The translations under genes and the position numbers were made by a program. A DNA stretch of 64,000 bases from Clitoria ternatea (lineage: Eukaryota > Streptophyta > Magnoliopsida > Fabales > Fabaceae), in NCBI GenBank assembly GCA_037962975.1, contig CM075671.1:11331001-11395000 (forward strand), given 5' to 3'. Under the pieces are notes generated by a model, which saw only the letters and a list, made by a program, of their open reading frames with translations, was not told the DNA's origin and did no database searches. Below are positions 44,857 to 56,800 of the stretch, piece by piece; position 1 is the stretch's first letter, and each line of letters starts with the position of its first letter.

Positions 44857-46930
44857 AAACTTTTTGAAGGATCTATATGTAAAGAATAAAGTGCACCATG
44901 CTAGCCAGCAAAACAAACATGCTATGTTCAGTATAGTTTTCTTTCATTTTAGGCCAACTGTACAGTTCCATTAGGTGATGTTTTGCTTAATGTTCTAAGT
45001 GAGGGCTCTCCTAACGATTTCAGTTTCTCTGTGTTGCCAATGTCATGATTCATTATAGGAATTTTTTTATGGACAAGGTGTATTTAGTTTTTTATTTTGA
45101 TAAATTAAGATAACGTGTTTTATATTTAGTAAAAAGTAAATGTTTACACCAACTCAAAAAAGGTATTTAGAAAAAAGGGACTTCAGTTTTGTTGTTTGTT
45201 GTTCTTGTTGGTATGTAAAACTGAGAAATAAAAACATGAAAATATAGTTTTCAGTGTGTGTTCAATCTTAATCAATAAAAGTTCAGAAGATTTGGCATTC
45301 ATTTTCTCCTTTTATGATTATTAACAAACCATTTTTCTTAAACTGATGATCTTGAGCAGAAACTAGTTTATTGTTGTGCTCATGAATGCTGATGAAATTT
45401 TTTCCACGTTCCTTTCAGAAGTTCCTGTTAATATTAATTAAATTTAAGAACTATCTTAATATGGAGTCAGATGGAACAACTGAACTTCTGGGACTGCACG
45501 TAATACGAGTTCTGAGTTATCCTTTTTTGCTTACTATGCTCCAGTTGTCCTGTTATATATATGATGTCTCTTCCAATTACTCTACAGATAGATGTTGCCA
45601 TAAATTCTAGGAATTCTGGCGGATATGTAATACCCATTCCAGTTATTCTAGGAATTCTGCCATAAAAACTACATGGAGTTGAAATTAAAAGATAAAAGCT
45701 TCAATAGTTGAAGCTGTTTGATAATTTTTTAATTTTTGGTCTGAAAGTATTTTTAAGTAAAACTTGTAGGGAGTGTATTCTTGGATCTTGGGATTTGGAG
45801 TAAAAAATGAGAAGGAGGAGATTCTAAAACTGGCTTATTAAAAACAATGAAATAAAATTTTCGTTTAGTTTACTCTGTCTTTGATAGCATGTTTTTAGAA
45901 AAAGTTGTCTTCAACTTCTTGACTGTCAGGATTTCCAATCATTGGAGTTGAGTGGCAAAAGATGGAAAATTCTGATCTCCAAATGTTAATTGACATGAGT
46001 TCAGATCAATTACCATATTAGGTAATAATATTTTTATTTAGTTATCTAATAAGATCTGAGGTTAAACTACCAAAACCTCTACTAGACTCACCTGTTAAAG
46101 TCTAATAATGTAAGGTCTGTATTTTTTTTTTTTGGTAAAGTAAGGTCTCTATTTAGAATCATCCACTTTAATTGTCACATCAAAATTACATGGACGATTA
46201 ATATGAGTTGTTACATAAGAGTTAATATCTAATGCATTTATCAAGTATTTATTTATCTATTTGATTTTCAGTTGCAGAGTAGCTTATGATTCAACTCACA
46301 TGAGATTCCAAACATGCAATAAGTAAAGAAGTTCTGTTTCTGCAAGCGATGAAGCAGCAACTAGCCAGGTTCATAATCCTCTACGTATGATTTATTTTAT
46401 CACTTGTGAAAGACTAAAATTAGGAAAGATAAGATTCAATCAGTGGAATTGTATAATGAAGGTGTAAGAGAAAGTTTAAGTATAAGGAATCTAATTCAAT
46501 GCTGCTAAAAATGTCAAACAAGAAAAAAAGAATCACGTAAGTTAGTGTTAAGATTGGGAAGTAGTTGGAAACATTTAATAATCAAGTCCTCTTGTATATA
46601 AATTTAATAATTTTAATTAATTTAATCGATTTTTTAATACATATAAATTAGATAAAAATCTCTGTATAAAAAGATATAGATATTTATCTTTTTATTGCTG
46701 AAATGATTCAATGATCGGATACTGGTCCTTTATCAGTAATTTCGTACATTGGTCTGGAAATGTTTAGAAAATAAAATAAAATGGGGAGGGGAAGAGTGGA
46801 GTTGAAGAGGATAGAGAATAGGATAAACAGACAAGTAACTGATAAGGATAAAGATAAGATTTTCCTTATCAAAAATTTGGAAAAAAAGATTCTCTTGATA
46901 TTTTTTTCTAATAAATTAAGATAAAATACA
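44857..46930. other. Host-like DNA without recognised genes
   Basis: Moderately AT-rich. Two short direct copies of TTCTAGGAATTCTG lie near 45607 and 45647. No exon of the downstream alpha-SNAP gene was found here. Confidence 0.4.
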
Positions 46931-46937
46931 ACTGTCT

Positions 46938-47760
46938 TTAAAGATTAAAACAAAACATAAAATTGGAGCAGGAATCAGAGCAGTCATTGGCAAGTGGTGG
47001 GGTCCACGCGTTTTCTGCTAAAACAGGGGAGTAATCAGAGGAGTTATTGGCATGAGCAGGTGGAGGGGTGCACTCGGTTTCTTGTGCAACAGATACGTTA
47101 TTAGAGTGGGAAATTTGAGGATTCAAAACAGGGGGTGGGTTAAATTGCTGGGTAGGGGAAATTTTATTTTTATTTCTCTGATGTGCATGCCGTAAAAAAC
47201 CAAAGGGGGAACGGCTACTGGGTTTCTCTCGTAAGAGTTCTAGGCTGGTGGAGCTTGGTTCTCTGGAAGAGTGAGTTCCGGTAATGGCGTGAAATGATGA
47301 GTGGGCTCACCATGACAGGGACGAAGGAGGGAGACATGGAAAACACTGTGAACTCGCGAAGAAGGTGGAAGCTCCAAGTCGTACGCGACAAGTCCAATAC
47401 GTTGACGAACTCGGAACGACCCAAAAAATCGTTTTGCTAGCTTCTCCGACGCTCTTCGTGCAACAGAGGTTTGGCGATAGGGTCGGAGTCGGAGAAAAAC
47501 CCAGTCACCAACATTAAAGGTACGGTCTTTTCTGTGTTTATTTTGCTTGTAAACTCATGCTTTACCTTGCCTGAGTGAGGTTTCTTTTAAGGTTTGTCAG
47601 TATCTGTTGTCTCTTTTGCAGGGAAGATTCTAAATCTTCGATCTATGTGCTACCTGGTATGAAGTCACGGATTGCTGGTGGAGGTCGTCCATAAACGGCT
47701 TGGAAGGGGGTCATACCAATGGATGAGTGGATGGTGGTGTTATACCATAAGCAGACCACC
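46938..47760 (-). pseudogene. Ty3/gypsy integrase C-terminal remnant
   Basis: The minus strand reads WYNTTIHSSIGMTPFQAVYG near 47750-47690, then VGDWVFLRLRPYRQTSVARR near 47510, then LELPPSSRVHSVFHVSLLRP near 47350. This is the integrase end and GPY/F-like module of a chromovirus-type gypsy element. Stops interrupt it near 47615 and 47236. The tail at 47126-46938 is open but unrecognised. No LTRs or other domains remain. Confidence 0.75.
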
Positions 47761-47895
47761 GGTTTAACCGATTAAACCACAGGTGGAAATGGCTGTCACC
47801 TGTTCAACTGGTTAGACGGGTTCATATGTGTGACTTGTCTTATACATCGATAGAAATAATAACATTTTATATGTGTTTCTCTATTTTTGATGCAG

Positions 47896-48905
47896 AGGCC
47901 GTATCTTGCATAGACGATGCTGTAAATATTTTTTGTGAAATTGGAAGACTCTCTATGGCTGCTAGATATTTGAAGGTATATGGCATTATAACTTTAGATT
48001 TCTACTTATTATTTTAGTGTGATTGTGGAAATTGGATTTCTTGGATTGGAATGTATATTTGGTTGTAAATGGCATCTTTCACTTAGGCTATCCTTTATGA
48101 AGCATTCTTGGAGGAATTGCCATGAAGATGCTGTAATTGGATTTTACTTTTGCGTATGCAGGAAATTGCTGACTTGTACGAGTCTGAACAGAATATTGAG
48201 CAGGCTGTTGTTTACTATGAAAAGTCTGCGGATATTTTTGAAAATGAAGAATCTACAACTACTGCAAACCAGTGCAAGCAAAAAGTTGCTCAATATTCTG
48301 CCCAGCTAGAACAGTATGATTTTCTATTCTATCTTGTTTGTTATTGTCAACTGTGAATGCCGTGATAATAATGCTTGAGCATGTTTTTCTTCTGTTGTTC
48401 TATGTTTGTTGCTTGCTGTGTTTTTTTGTTTAGTAAGCTGCCATTTCTCTGTATCACTTGTTGTGATGGTTTGATACCTTTTATCCCCCCTAGCACCTCC
48501 TCCCAGGTTTAACATCTTAACAGAACCCTAGTCTTTTCCTTTCCAAAATCCAAGTTTTTAACTTGCTGGGACTTGTATGGTTTTAACAAATATTAGCCCA
48601 TTGCCACATTGGTAGTATACTCTTATTCATATATTGCTGTGTATGATGTTTTCTAATTTGAGCAGGAATTCTAGAATAATGTAAAGAAAACAATAATTTA
48701 TGGAAATAACTTCATAGAAGTTTTCTGTGCATTAAATTGAATATCAATTGTTTTAACTCTTTCGAATTTTGATAATTCTCCAGATATCAGTGGTCTATTG
48801 AGATTTATGAAGCGATTGCACGCCAGTCTCTCAGCAATAATCTGCTCAAGTATGGAGTAAAGGGACATCTTCTTAATACTGGCATTTGTGAACTCTGTAA
48901 AGGGG
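47896..48905 (+). pseudogene. Alpha-SNAP (soluble NSF attachment protein), three internal exons, truncated
   Basis: Alpha-SNAP binds SNARE complexes and recruits NSF for disassembly after membrane fusion. Three exons with correct splice sites are present: 47896-47975 (AVSCIDDAVNIFCEIGRL), 48162-48313 (EIADLYESEQNIEQA and later TTTANQCKQKVAQYSAQLE) and 48784 to about 48905 (YGVKGHLLNTGICELCKG). Acceptors TGCAG, TGCAG and CCAG and donors GTATATGG and GTATGATT are in place, and reading phase is kept across them (the Gln codon is split CA|A). All three exons are open. The 5' exons are not found upstream, where a gypsy remnant lies. The 3' side breaks off after CKGD at a large inverted repeat, and later exons are absent from the window. 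It could still be part of a gene whose other exons lie outside, but the adjacent elements make a truncated copy more likely. Confidence 0.8.
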
Positions 48906-48921
48906 ATAAAATTTCTACTCG

Positions 48922-49749
48922 TAATATAGTAAAATGGATTGTTAAGAATTAATTACTGGACAACTAGTTGTTAGCAACTACCGTTGTACTAGTTGTTAAA
49001 CTAGCCGTTATGACCGTTTCATCACTCTCCTTTGCTTGCTTATAAATTTCCAATCGATTCTCACTTCTTATCACAACTTCAAGGTCTCCTAGTTTTTCTC
49101 TTTTATCTAATTTCTTAAATCTTTTCCCTCAAGTAATATTGTACTACTCGATGACCAGCCTCCCTAGAAGTGATGAAGAACGAAGACGAGATGGGCTACA
49201 GTTTGTGGTAACAAGTGTCTCACTTCTTATAATCATTATGGTGATTTCTTTAGTTTGGATATTTTTTGTATTACATAGACTCTTAGACCTCTATCTATGT
49301 AAGACATAGACTAAGACATATTTATCCTTTCTCACTAAGATAATTTATTATATAGGATTACAAAAAATATCATAGATAGAGGTTTAAGAGTTTTGGCAAT
49401 ACAAAAAATATCCAAACTAGAGAAATCACCATAATGATTATAAGAAGTGAGACACTTGTTACCACGAACTGTAGCCCATCTCGCCTTCGTTCTTCATCAC
49501 TTCTAGGGAGGTTGGCTATCGAGTAGTACAATATTACTTGAGGGAAAAGATTGAAAAAATTAGATAGAAGAGAGAAACTAGGAGACCTTGAAGTTATGAT
49601 AGGAAGTGAGAATGAATTGAAAATTTATAAGCAAGTAAAGGAGAGTGATGCAACGGCCATTACGACTAGTTTAAAGGCTAGTCCAACGGCTAGTTGTTAA
49701 AGGCTAGTTGTCAAGTAATTAATTCTTAGCAGTCTATTTTACTATATTA
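48922..49749. mobile_element. 828-bp foldback/MITE with arms of about 385 bp
   Basis: The left end TAATATAGTAAAATGGATTG is mirrored by CAGTCTATTTTACTATATTA at the right. The arms (48922-49306 and 49365-49749) match closely over their whole length; the loop is about 58 bp. The element has no coding capacity. The arms contain TATAAATTT and C/T-rich blocks like a promoter. A target duplication is unclear: TA or TAA/TTA can be read either as duplication or as part of the palindrome. Confidence 0.85.
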
Positions 49750-50043
49750 TTAGGAATTTTAATTTATAGATGTTATAGATTATATTAAGTGATGTTTTTG
49801 ATGCATTAAGAAATTTATTATTGAGGTGTTTAGAGTTAATTATCGTTTTAAGATGAGTATGGTTAATAAAATTAAGAGAATGATATTTTTGAGTTTAGGA
49901 GAAATTACGACAAAGAAGTAAGTGGCAACATCAAGGAAATGATGCATAATTATCAATAAAACTAGAAAATATATTAGAATAGTTCACCTAGTTTATCCTT
50001 AGTAAGATTTAACAATATTAAATTTCAAGGGTGAAATTTCTTT

Positions 50044-50057
50044 TAGGGGAGTAGAGT
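50044..50057 (+). other. Polypurine tract before the second Tekay-like LTR
   Basis: TAGGGGAGTAGAGT immediately precedes TGTAACATG, resembling the TAGGAGGGGAGAAT tract of the complete Tekay element. Confidence 0.55.
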
Positions 50058-51421
50058 TGTAACATGTTATTTTCACACAAATAAAAAATAGATATTATAT
50101 CTTTAATGAGAAATACTTATTATTAGTCTATTATTATAATTTTTTATGAAATTTTGGTATTTATATTTAATTATTTATTTTTTAAAAATAAAATAATAGT
50201 AATAAAAATATTTATGTATTTTGAATGAAAATTTTAAAATGACTTAATTAGTGTTTATTGATTAATAAAATTATGTTAAGAATTTTAAATATATTTATTA
50301 TTTATAATTTTTATTTTATGTTTTTATATTTATGTTTTTACGTATTTGTGATTTAACTCTTATTAGAATTTTAAAATAAAATTTTGAAAGAATTAGACTA
50401 TGGTTCTTTAAGACTTTTTGATTTATGTAATATTTATGATTTTTTAGAATTTTTTAAAAATATTTAATAAAATAATATTTTAAATAATTTTAAATTCATA
50501 TAAAGTTACTTAAAATTAAAAATATTTATAAGAAAGTGAATTTAAATTATAAGAAAATTTTTTAAAATTCATTTCAAGTAGACTTATTAAAAAATTATCG
50601 GTTTAAGTAAAATTTAGATTTTTTACCAATCGTAAAAAAATAAAAAACGTATCAATAAATTTTTATTAACAGAAAATTTTAGATTTTTAAAATTTAAAAT
50701 TTATATTATTTATTATAAAATTAGTGTGGACTGATATAATATCGCTAAATTTTAAAAAAGATTGATTTTGAATATTTAAAATATTTCAAGTGAAAGGTTA
50801 CTATTTATCTTAATAATTTAACTGATATTTACTATGTAAAATACTGTGTATGTATGAAATTTTCAAAAGGTACACAGTATCCAAGATTGAATTTTCAAAA
50901 AATGCATAATAATTTTTCATCTTATAAATATTGAAGGAATTCTTTTTTAGAATTCATAATTTCAGATTAAGTTCTCTTAATATAGTAATGTTAGTGAGAT
51001 AGTGGTGGAAGTAAGAGAGAGAAATAAATTTTTTAAAAGAAGGTTCTGTTAAAATCCTAAGGTAAAAATATATCTCTTTTATATTTTTAGAGTTATTTTC
51101 ATATTGTTTTTAGAAATCTATTATTATAAATATTATTTTAAATTACTATTTTGAATAGTAAAATACTATTTAAATAGTAAATTACTATTTACATTTTACT
51201 ATTTACCATTAGTATTCATGTTTTATTATTTATTAATTAAAATTTACCATTTTTACTTTAAGTAGTAATCTTAATTTTCATGTTTTATCTATATTAAAGT
51301 GAAATTAGTATATTTTAGAACTCGGAGACGAGGCGCGCACGAATTTTCAATAACGAATCAGTATATAAAAGGTAAAGGGGAGTGAGATAGGAATATAATA
51401 TGAAAGACATCAGAATAATGG
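50058..51421 (+). repeat. 5' portion of a long Tekay-like LTR
   Basis: Starts TGTAACATG after a polypurine tract, so it is the 3' LTR of an otherwise lost element. The part from 51239 aligns with 20708-20890. It stops at 51421, where a copia fragment begins. AT-rich and noncoding. Confidence 0.55.
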
Positions 51422-51429
51422 AAAGTAGA

Positions 51430-51936
51430 AAAAAGTTAGCTTCTCAAAGTCAGGAAAGACATCCAAAGTTGAATGATTAGAACTGGTGCATACAGATGTT
51501 TGGGGGCCAGCTCTAGTAAAATCCTTTGGAGGCTCACTTTCATTGATGACTCTATGAGAAAGGTATGTGGAAAACAAAAGTTGAAACTCAGACAGGTTTA
51601 AAGGTTAAGAGTCTGAAATCTGATAATGGTGGAGAGCATGATAGCCAGGAATTTAAAGATTTCTGTTTAGAAAATGGGATCAGAATGATCAAGACTATAC
51701 CAGGAACACCAGAGCAAAATGGTGTGGCAGAAAGAATAAATAGAACCCTGAACAAGAGAGCTAGATACAAGAGGTTCCAGTCTGGTCTGCCTAAGGTGTT
51801 TTGGGCAGATGCAATAAACATAGCAGCCTACCTCATAAATAGAGGACCATCACTTTTTTTAGATTATCAATTGCCTAAAGAAGTATGGTTTGGAAAGGAG
51901 GTAAACCTTTCACATTTAGATTATCAATTGCCTTAA
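51430..51936 (+). pseudogene. Ty1/copia integrase fragment
   Basis: Frames around 51470-51560 read LELVHTDVWGPALVKSFGGS (first catalytic Asp) and FIDDSMRK. The ORF from 51565 continues LKSDNGGEHDSQEFKDFCLE and PEQNGVAERINRTLNK (second Asp and the Glu). It ends at a TAA after a second copy of LDYQLP. Differs from the copia elements elsewhere in the window. No LTR, RT or gag is attached. Confidence 0.8.
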
Positions 51937-53745
51937 GCGTGTTTTTATCTACCATGCACTACCCTATAATCTAATTTGAGAAATTTAGAAGCGTTTCTTT
52001 CCGTTGTGATGAACTTAATTAGAGCAATTTGAGCAATATGTACCTCACCTACGATCTACATAATGTACACTACGGGGAAAATGCCATTCAAAGTCACAAC
52101 ACCAACTTCAATTAATTAACATTGTCATTTTGTGTTCCAGCGGTCCTATTGATAATGTACACTTTCAACGTTTAGCTGAAAGATCATTCTATTACAGTGG
52201 CTTTATTAGTAGCTAGGGTTGCCAACTCCAACCTAACCATGAAGCTAGAGTTTAACCACTTGTTTTTTTTTTCTGTTTAGTTTGAAAAATGTGAGTTTTA
52301 GATACCATAGTCAAGAGTTTTGAGTATCTAGAATAATCAATATTAATCTTTATATTTTTTCTATACCTTTATTTCTCTAACTTTATATCAAACTGACGCT
52401 AAACAAAGTTGATATCATTAGCTTATATGCCACAATTCAATTCCGAAAATGAAATGCTTCCCATCTTCCTTGGCTTTCATACTGAATAAACTTTGTTATT
52501 ATGATTTATATATAATCCATATTCCATGCATATATCATCAAATTAAGAACTTTTCGCGTGCATTGCTTTGCAAGTAAGTTTTGGTTATCCTGCAGGAAAA
52601 TTTGGTGCCAGACTGAAGCGATTAAATTTTCTCTGTCAAGTTTTAATTAATATGTACAACTGCATTATTCGAGATAGCATACACTATTTAGTAGAGTGAA
52701 GTGAAAATACATATAGGGCACGAACGAGAAGATAAATAAATCCCCTAGGGAGAGTGAAGTAAAGTTGCTTTCTTCTCATACGATATTTATAGTTGGATGA
52801 AAACAGCGCTCCTAAATGAGGCCTTTCTTAACTCTTGAATTGTAAGGAGAGGCCTATAGTCCCCAGTTCTATTATGAAATACTTTTTTTTTCTTACCAAG
52901 GTAGTTTACTTGCTTACTTGTTAGAGTAAGGAAAGCAGACATTGCGGATCTTCACTTCAATCATAGGAAGCAGAGAAGACTGGATCTGGATACCGTAAGG
53001 CACATGCAACAAGACGAAAATACCCAAACTTAAGATGATTGATTAACTTAGAAGTAATAGTTTTGTATCAATTGATTTATGCACACGATATTAATACATA
53101 TAAACATTTTGGCATTTGTGCTAATGTGTAAACAAATTAAGAGCTATTAACCATAATATAGCAAAAAAAATTACTTTCTCAGTTGTTTCCAAACTATTGT
53201 TTATATATATACTGCATCTTGAATTTGCAAAACTGTTAGCAGTGATCCCATCTTGGACAAATGTAAAACCACAAGATGCAAGGTAAGTTCCTTGTTACAT
53301 TGTGGTAAAAAAAATCAATAAATTAATGTAATATACAAAAATGTAATTTAACAATTATATATAAAAATAAATTTCTCAGTGTCTCTTCCTTTTCGCATCT
53401 TTACTTATGCATGCGTTTAGACAAAAATTCTTTAAGCACTATTTCAAAATTTTAAAAGGTTTGAATTTGTATTCTCTCCCGAAAATAACTATTTCTTTCT
53501 GTACGTGCTCATATATTCAAAACAAAAAGTAATTAATATCCATTCAGTTAGTTATTGGAACCTTTTCGTAATATCAGTTCAATATTTTTTAAAACTTTTT
53601 TCCTAATATTTTAATATATATCTATCTATATAAAACCCGTAGCTGCAACGACTCTATATTTTATACATATAATATAGATGATATATAATATAATATTTAA
53701 TATTATTCTACTTTTAATTTTTTTTATCTTGATAATAGTTGTAAT
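51937..53745. other. AT-rich DNA, no gene seen
   Basis: No protein similarity recognised on either strand. Confidence 0.45.
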
Positions 53746-54013
53746 GTTGTGTCTGTTTGACGCAACGAGATTATAACTTTTTAAGAAGCTTATAAATTCT
53801 TTGGTTATAAAAAGCTATTTGATAAAGTTTATGACTAAGTTATCATTTTTACTTTTTTTATCTCTCACGTAATTAAAATATTATGTGTCCTTTAAAGTCA
53901 TTTAATAGAATTTAAGTTAATTTTACCAAACAACTTTATTTTAATAAGATATCTAAAAAGCTATATATTACTCAAAAAGTCATAAGTTATAAGTTCGTTT
54001 TGCTAAACAAACT
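53746..54013. mobile_element. Possible hAT-like MITE
   Basis: The ends are imperfect inverted repeats: GTGTCTGTTTGACGCAACGA on the left and, reading the right end in reverse, GAGTTTGTTTAGCAAAACGA. Internal AGCTTATAA/TTATAAGT blocks are also mirrored. No 8-bp target duplication is seen. Confidence 0.4.
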
Positions 54014-54334
54014 CGTTAGACAAGCTCATAATATTCAGTTATATATATATAATAATTTATGTAATATGTTTATATGGGAACTGAAATTTAAAAAAGAAGC
54101 TTTCCTTTTAAACCATTTTAATATTCACCTTTATTGATTTTTAAGTCATCATCACATCTATTGAAACTTTTAATTTTAAAAACTTATGTGATTGTAGGAA
54201 CAATTTTTTTCCACACATGATATGTCTAAAATGGAAAAAAAAAGTGATAGTAATAAATTCTTTCTCCATATTTATTTTTTATATACTAGTGCTTCTTATA
54301 ATGTTATACTTCTTCCCTTTCATTGGGTTGTAAT

Positions 54335-54834
54335 CATGGTTATCAGAACCGGACTGGACTAACCGATCGGACTAGTTGAATCGGGAACCAGTGCCTTGTC
54401 CGGCCTGGAAGGGGGGAAAATTGGTCTTCTATTGAGCTGGTCAAAAACCGACTAAAACTAATTATTATTTTTATATTTTAAAAATGCTTTTAGTGTGGTT
54501 TTTTTATAATCACACTAATAGACCCTCTACATCAAATAAATTTGACATCTTATTTATATTACTTAGTTTGGATTAGTTTTTAAACCTTTTAAGCATATTA
54601 TGGTAGGATGTGTACTATTTTAAATCTTTTTTTACTGTGTAATATTTTAATTCTAATACATTTATTGAATTTATTTTATATATAATATATTATTTTGATC
54701 TAATCAATTAATATTTAATATATAAAGTTAAAATTAAAATAGTTTATTATTACCATTTTGACCACCGATTTGACTATTGACCTTTGAACCGGTGTCTTCA
54801 TCGGTTCAGTGATCGGTCTAATTCTGAAAACATT
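54335..54834. mobile_element. 500-bp MITE, probably Mutator-like
   Basis: Flanked by GGTTGTAAT (54326-54334) and GGTTGTATT (54835-54843), an 8/9 match to a 9-bp target duplication. The ends are imperfect inverted repeats around TCAGAACCGGAC and the complement of its counterpart. Rich in ACCGG/CCGGT. No ORF. Confidence 0.6.
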
Positions 54835-55371
54835 GGTTGTATTATGTGAGAAACTCTGATTTTTTTATCATTTTCTTCTATAAAATTTAAAATATAATAG
54901 AACCTCCTACTAATAGTATGCAACATTTATTATAAATACTAAAATATCAAACATCATTTTTTCAACTTTATTTTTTGTGTTTACTCTTAAAATGTATTTG
55001 TCTAAAATTTTCAAAACATAATACATAAATAGTTTGAGCAATTTTGTTTGTCAATTTTTTCTTTTCACTACTAAATTATATTTTTATGGGAATATATATA
55101 TATATATTATATTTGATATAAATACTATTTGATCGTTAATCTTCTTGTCTTTATTTTTTCTTTTCTCTATTTTTTAATGTATATAATCCTATTATATAAT
55201 TATTTTTATATTTTATTAAATATTCATAGTATAACCCCATGCACAACACATGAAACATTCGTCATTAACACCAAATTGCCTCGTACATACACATGGATCT
55301 AGTTGCTAGTGCGGTTATCATTCCTTGATTCACATACATGTGATGAGGAAATAATAATTCCAGAGTATTAG

Positions 55372-55493
55372 ACTTAGTGTCTGTTTAATAAACTTATAAA
55401 AAGTACATATTTATTGAAAGACAACATGAGAAATAAACTCAAGCAATCTCTCATTCTTAAACTAAAACCACAAGCATATAAACTCAAACAATC

Positions 55494-55546
<53 letters not shown>

Positions 55547-55673
55547 CTTTTGGATTATAATGATATTATTATTATATCCTCATATTATATGTTCATGCAC
55601 ACCAAACACTAGATATGATAAGAGTTTATCATGTTATTATCATATATCATACCACCAAACGTGCCCTTAATCC
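55372..55673. mobile_element. Possible hAT-like MITE containing an (ATT)n microsatellite
   Basis: The left end TAGTGTCTGTTTAATAAAC and the complement of the right end (GGGCACGTTTGGTGGTATG) are similar. Target duplication not found. Confidence 0.35.
55494..55545. repeat. (ATT)n microsatellite, about 17 units
   Basis: Uninterrupted trinucleotide run. Confidence 0.95.
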
Positions 55674-56029
55674 TTTTTCACAATATGATTCGTCTATTTC
55701 TTTTTGCTCTTTGGCTATATCAATTCTGTTGATACCCAAAATAAAATTACAAGTATATGGTATGAAAGGAGAGATAAGAAAATCATAAGATGTTAAACAA
55801 TAAAACCAAACATAATTAAAACGAAAAAAATGGGGAATAAAGGAAATATGGGAAGCATAAAGGGTGGCTAGGAAGCTAGGTGGGTAGTGGTGGAGGCAGG
55901 CGACGTCATGACACACATAGAGGTAGAGAGTAGTGAGGGTTTTTTTTTTTTATGAATAGGGCTGTTGGCAAAAAAAATTACATAAATGTGGCTGTTTTCA
56001 AATATATTTAGGGTTGTATTTTACGTGTT

Positions 56030-56262
56030 GTTCGTGCAAAAGACGACATCTAAGTCATGAATGGAGAAGGTGACACACTCTGCATGGTGCCACGTGGTGG
56101 AGTCATCTTTGGCCCGAGCGACATAGACATGGTGCAGAGAGGAAAAATGATAGACCAGTCGTCTCTGTCAAAGACGACACAAGCGGGTGAGGCCACGTCG
56201 AAAGCAAAAGCTGTGGTGTTTCTCCTTTCTGCGACACAGGCGTGTGGTGCACCTTGAAGTTA
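56030..56262. other. GC-richer island of unknown nature
   Basis: Within DNA of over 70% A+T, this stretch is markedly GC-richer and includes an open frame of 66 codons (56057-56257) without a recognisable domain. AAGACGAC(A) recurs at 56040 and 56169. Confidence 0.4.
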
Positions 56263-56439
56263 GTTGGTTCTTATTTTTTGTTGCATTAACTGTTTATCTA
56301 AGTTAGTTATGTATTATTTAGGGTTTAAATGTTGGTTAAATTTTAAAATACTATATTAAAAAAGCAATTACAATTTTAGTTAGATTGTTGTGTATTATTA
56401 ATTAAATATTATAAAATAGTTATATTAAACTAATTGTTA

Positions 56440-56800
56440 ATATTTAATAAAATGTTATTATTTAATAAGATGGTATTATAAAAATTGTAAAAATGTTATT
56501 ATTTAATATAATATTATTTTATAAAACGGGAAATTAATTTTATTATTTAATATAATGGTATTATATAAAATGGTAAATAATGTTATTATCTAATATATTA
56601 TTATTATTATTATATAAAACAGTAAATTAATTTTATTATTTAATATAGTGGTATTTTATAAAATGGTAAAGAATGTTATTATGTAATATATTATTATTAT
56701 TATATAAAACAGTAAATTAATTTTGTTATTTAATGAGACGGTATTATATAAAATTGTAAAAAAATGTTATTAAATGTTATATAGTAAATTACATTTTTAA
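56440..56800. repeat. AT-rich minisatellite, unit about 95-100 bp
   Basis: Blocks with TAAATTAATTTTATTATTTA and GGTATTATATAAAATGGTAA recur four or more times with drift (near 56530, 56630 and 56715). Confidence 0.7.

Noticed and set aside
53621..54289. A Helitron, from TCTATCTATATAAAACCCG at the left to CTAG before T at the right
   Set aside because: No GC-rich hairpin precedes the CTAG, and both motifs are common in AT-rich DNA.
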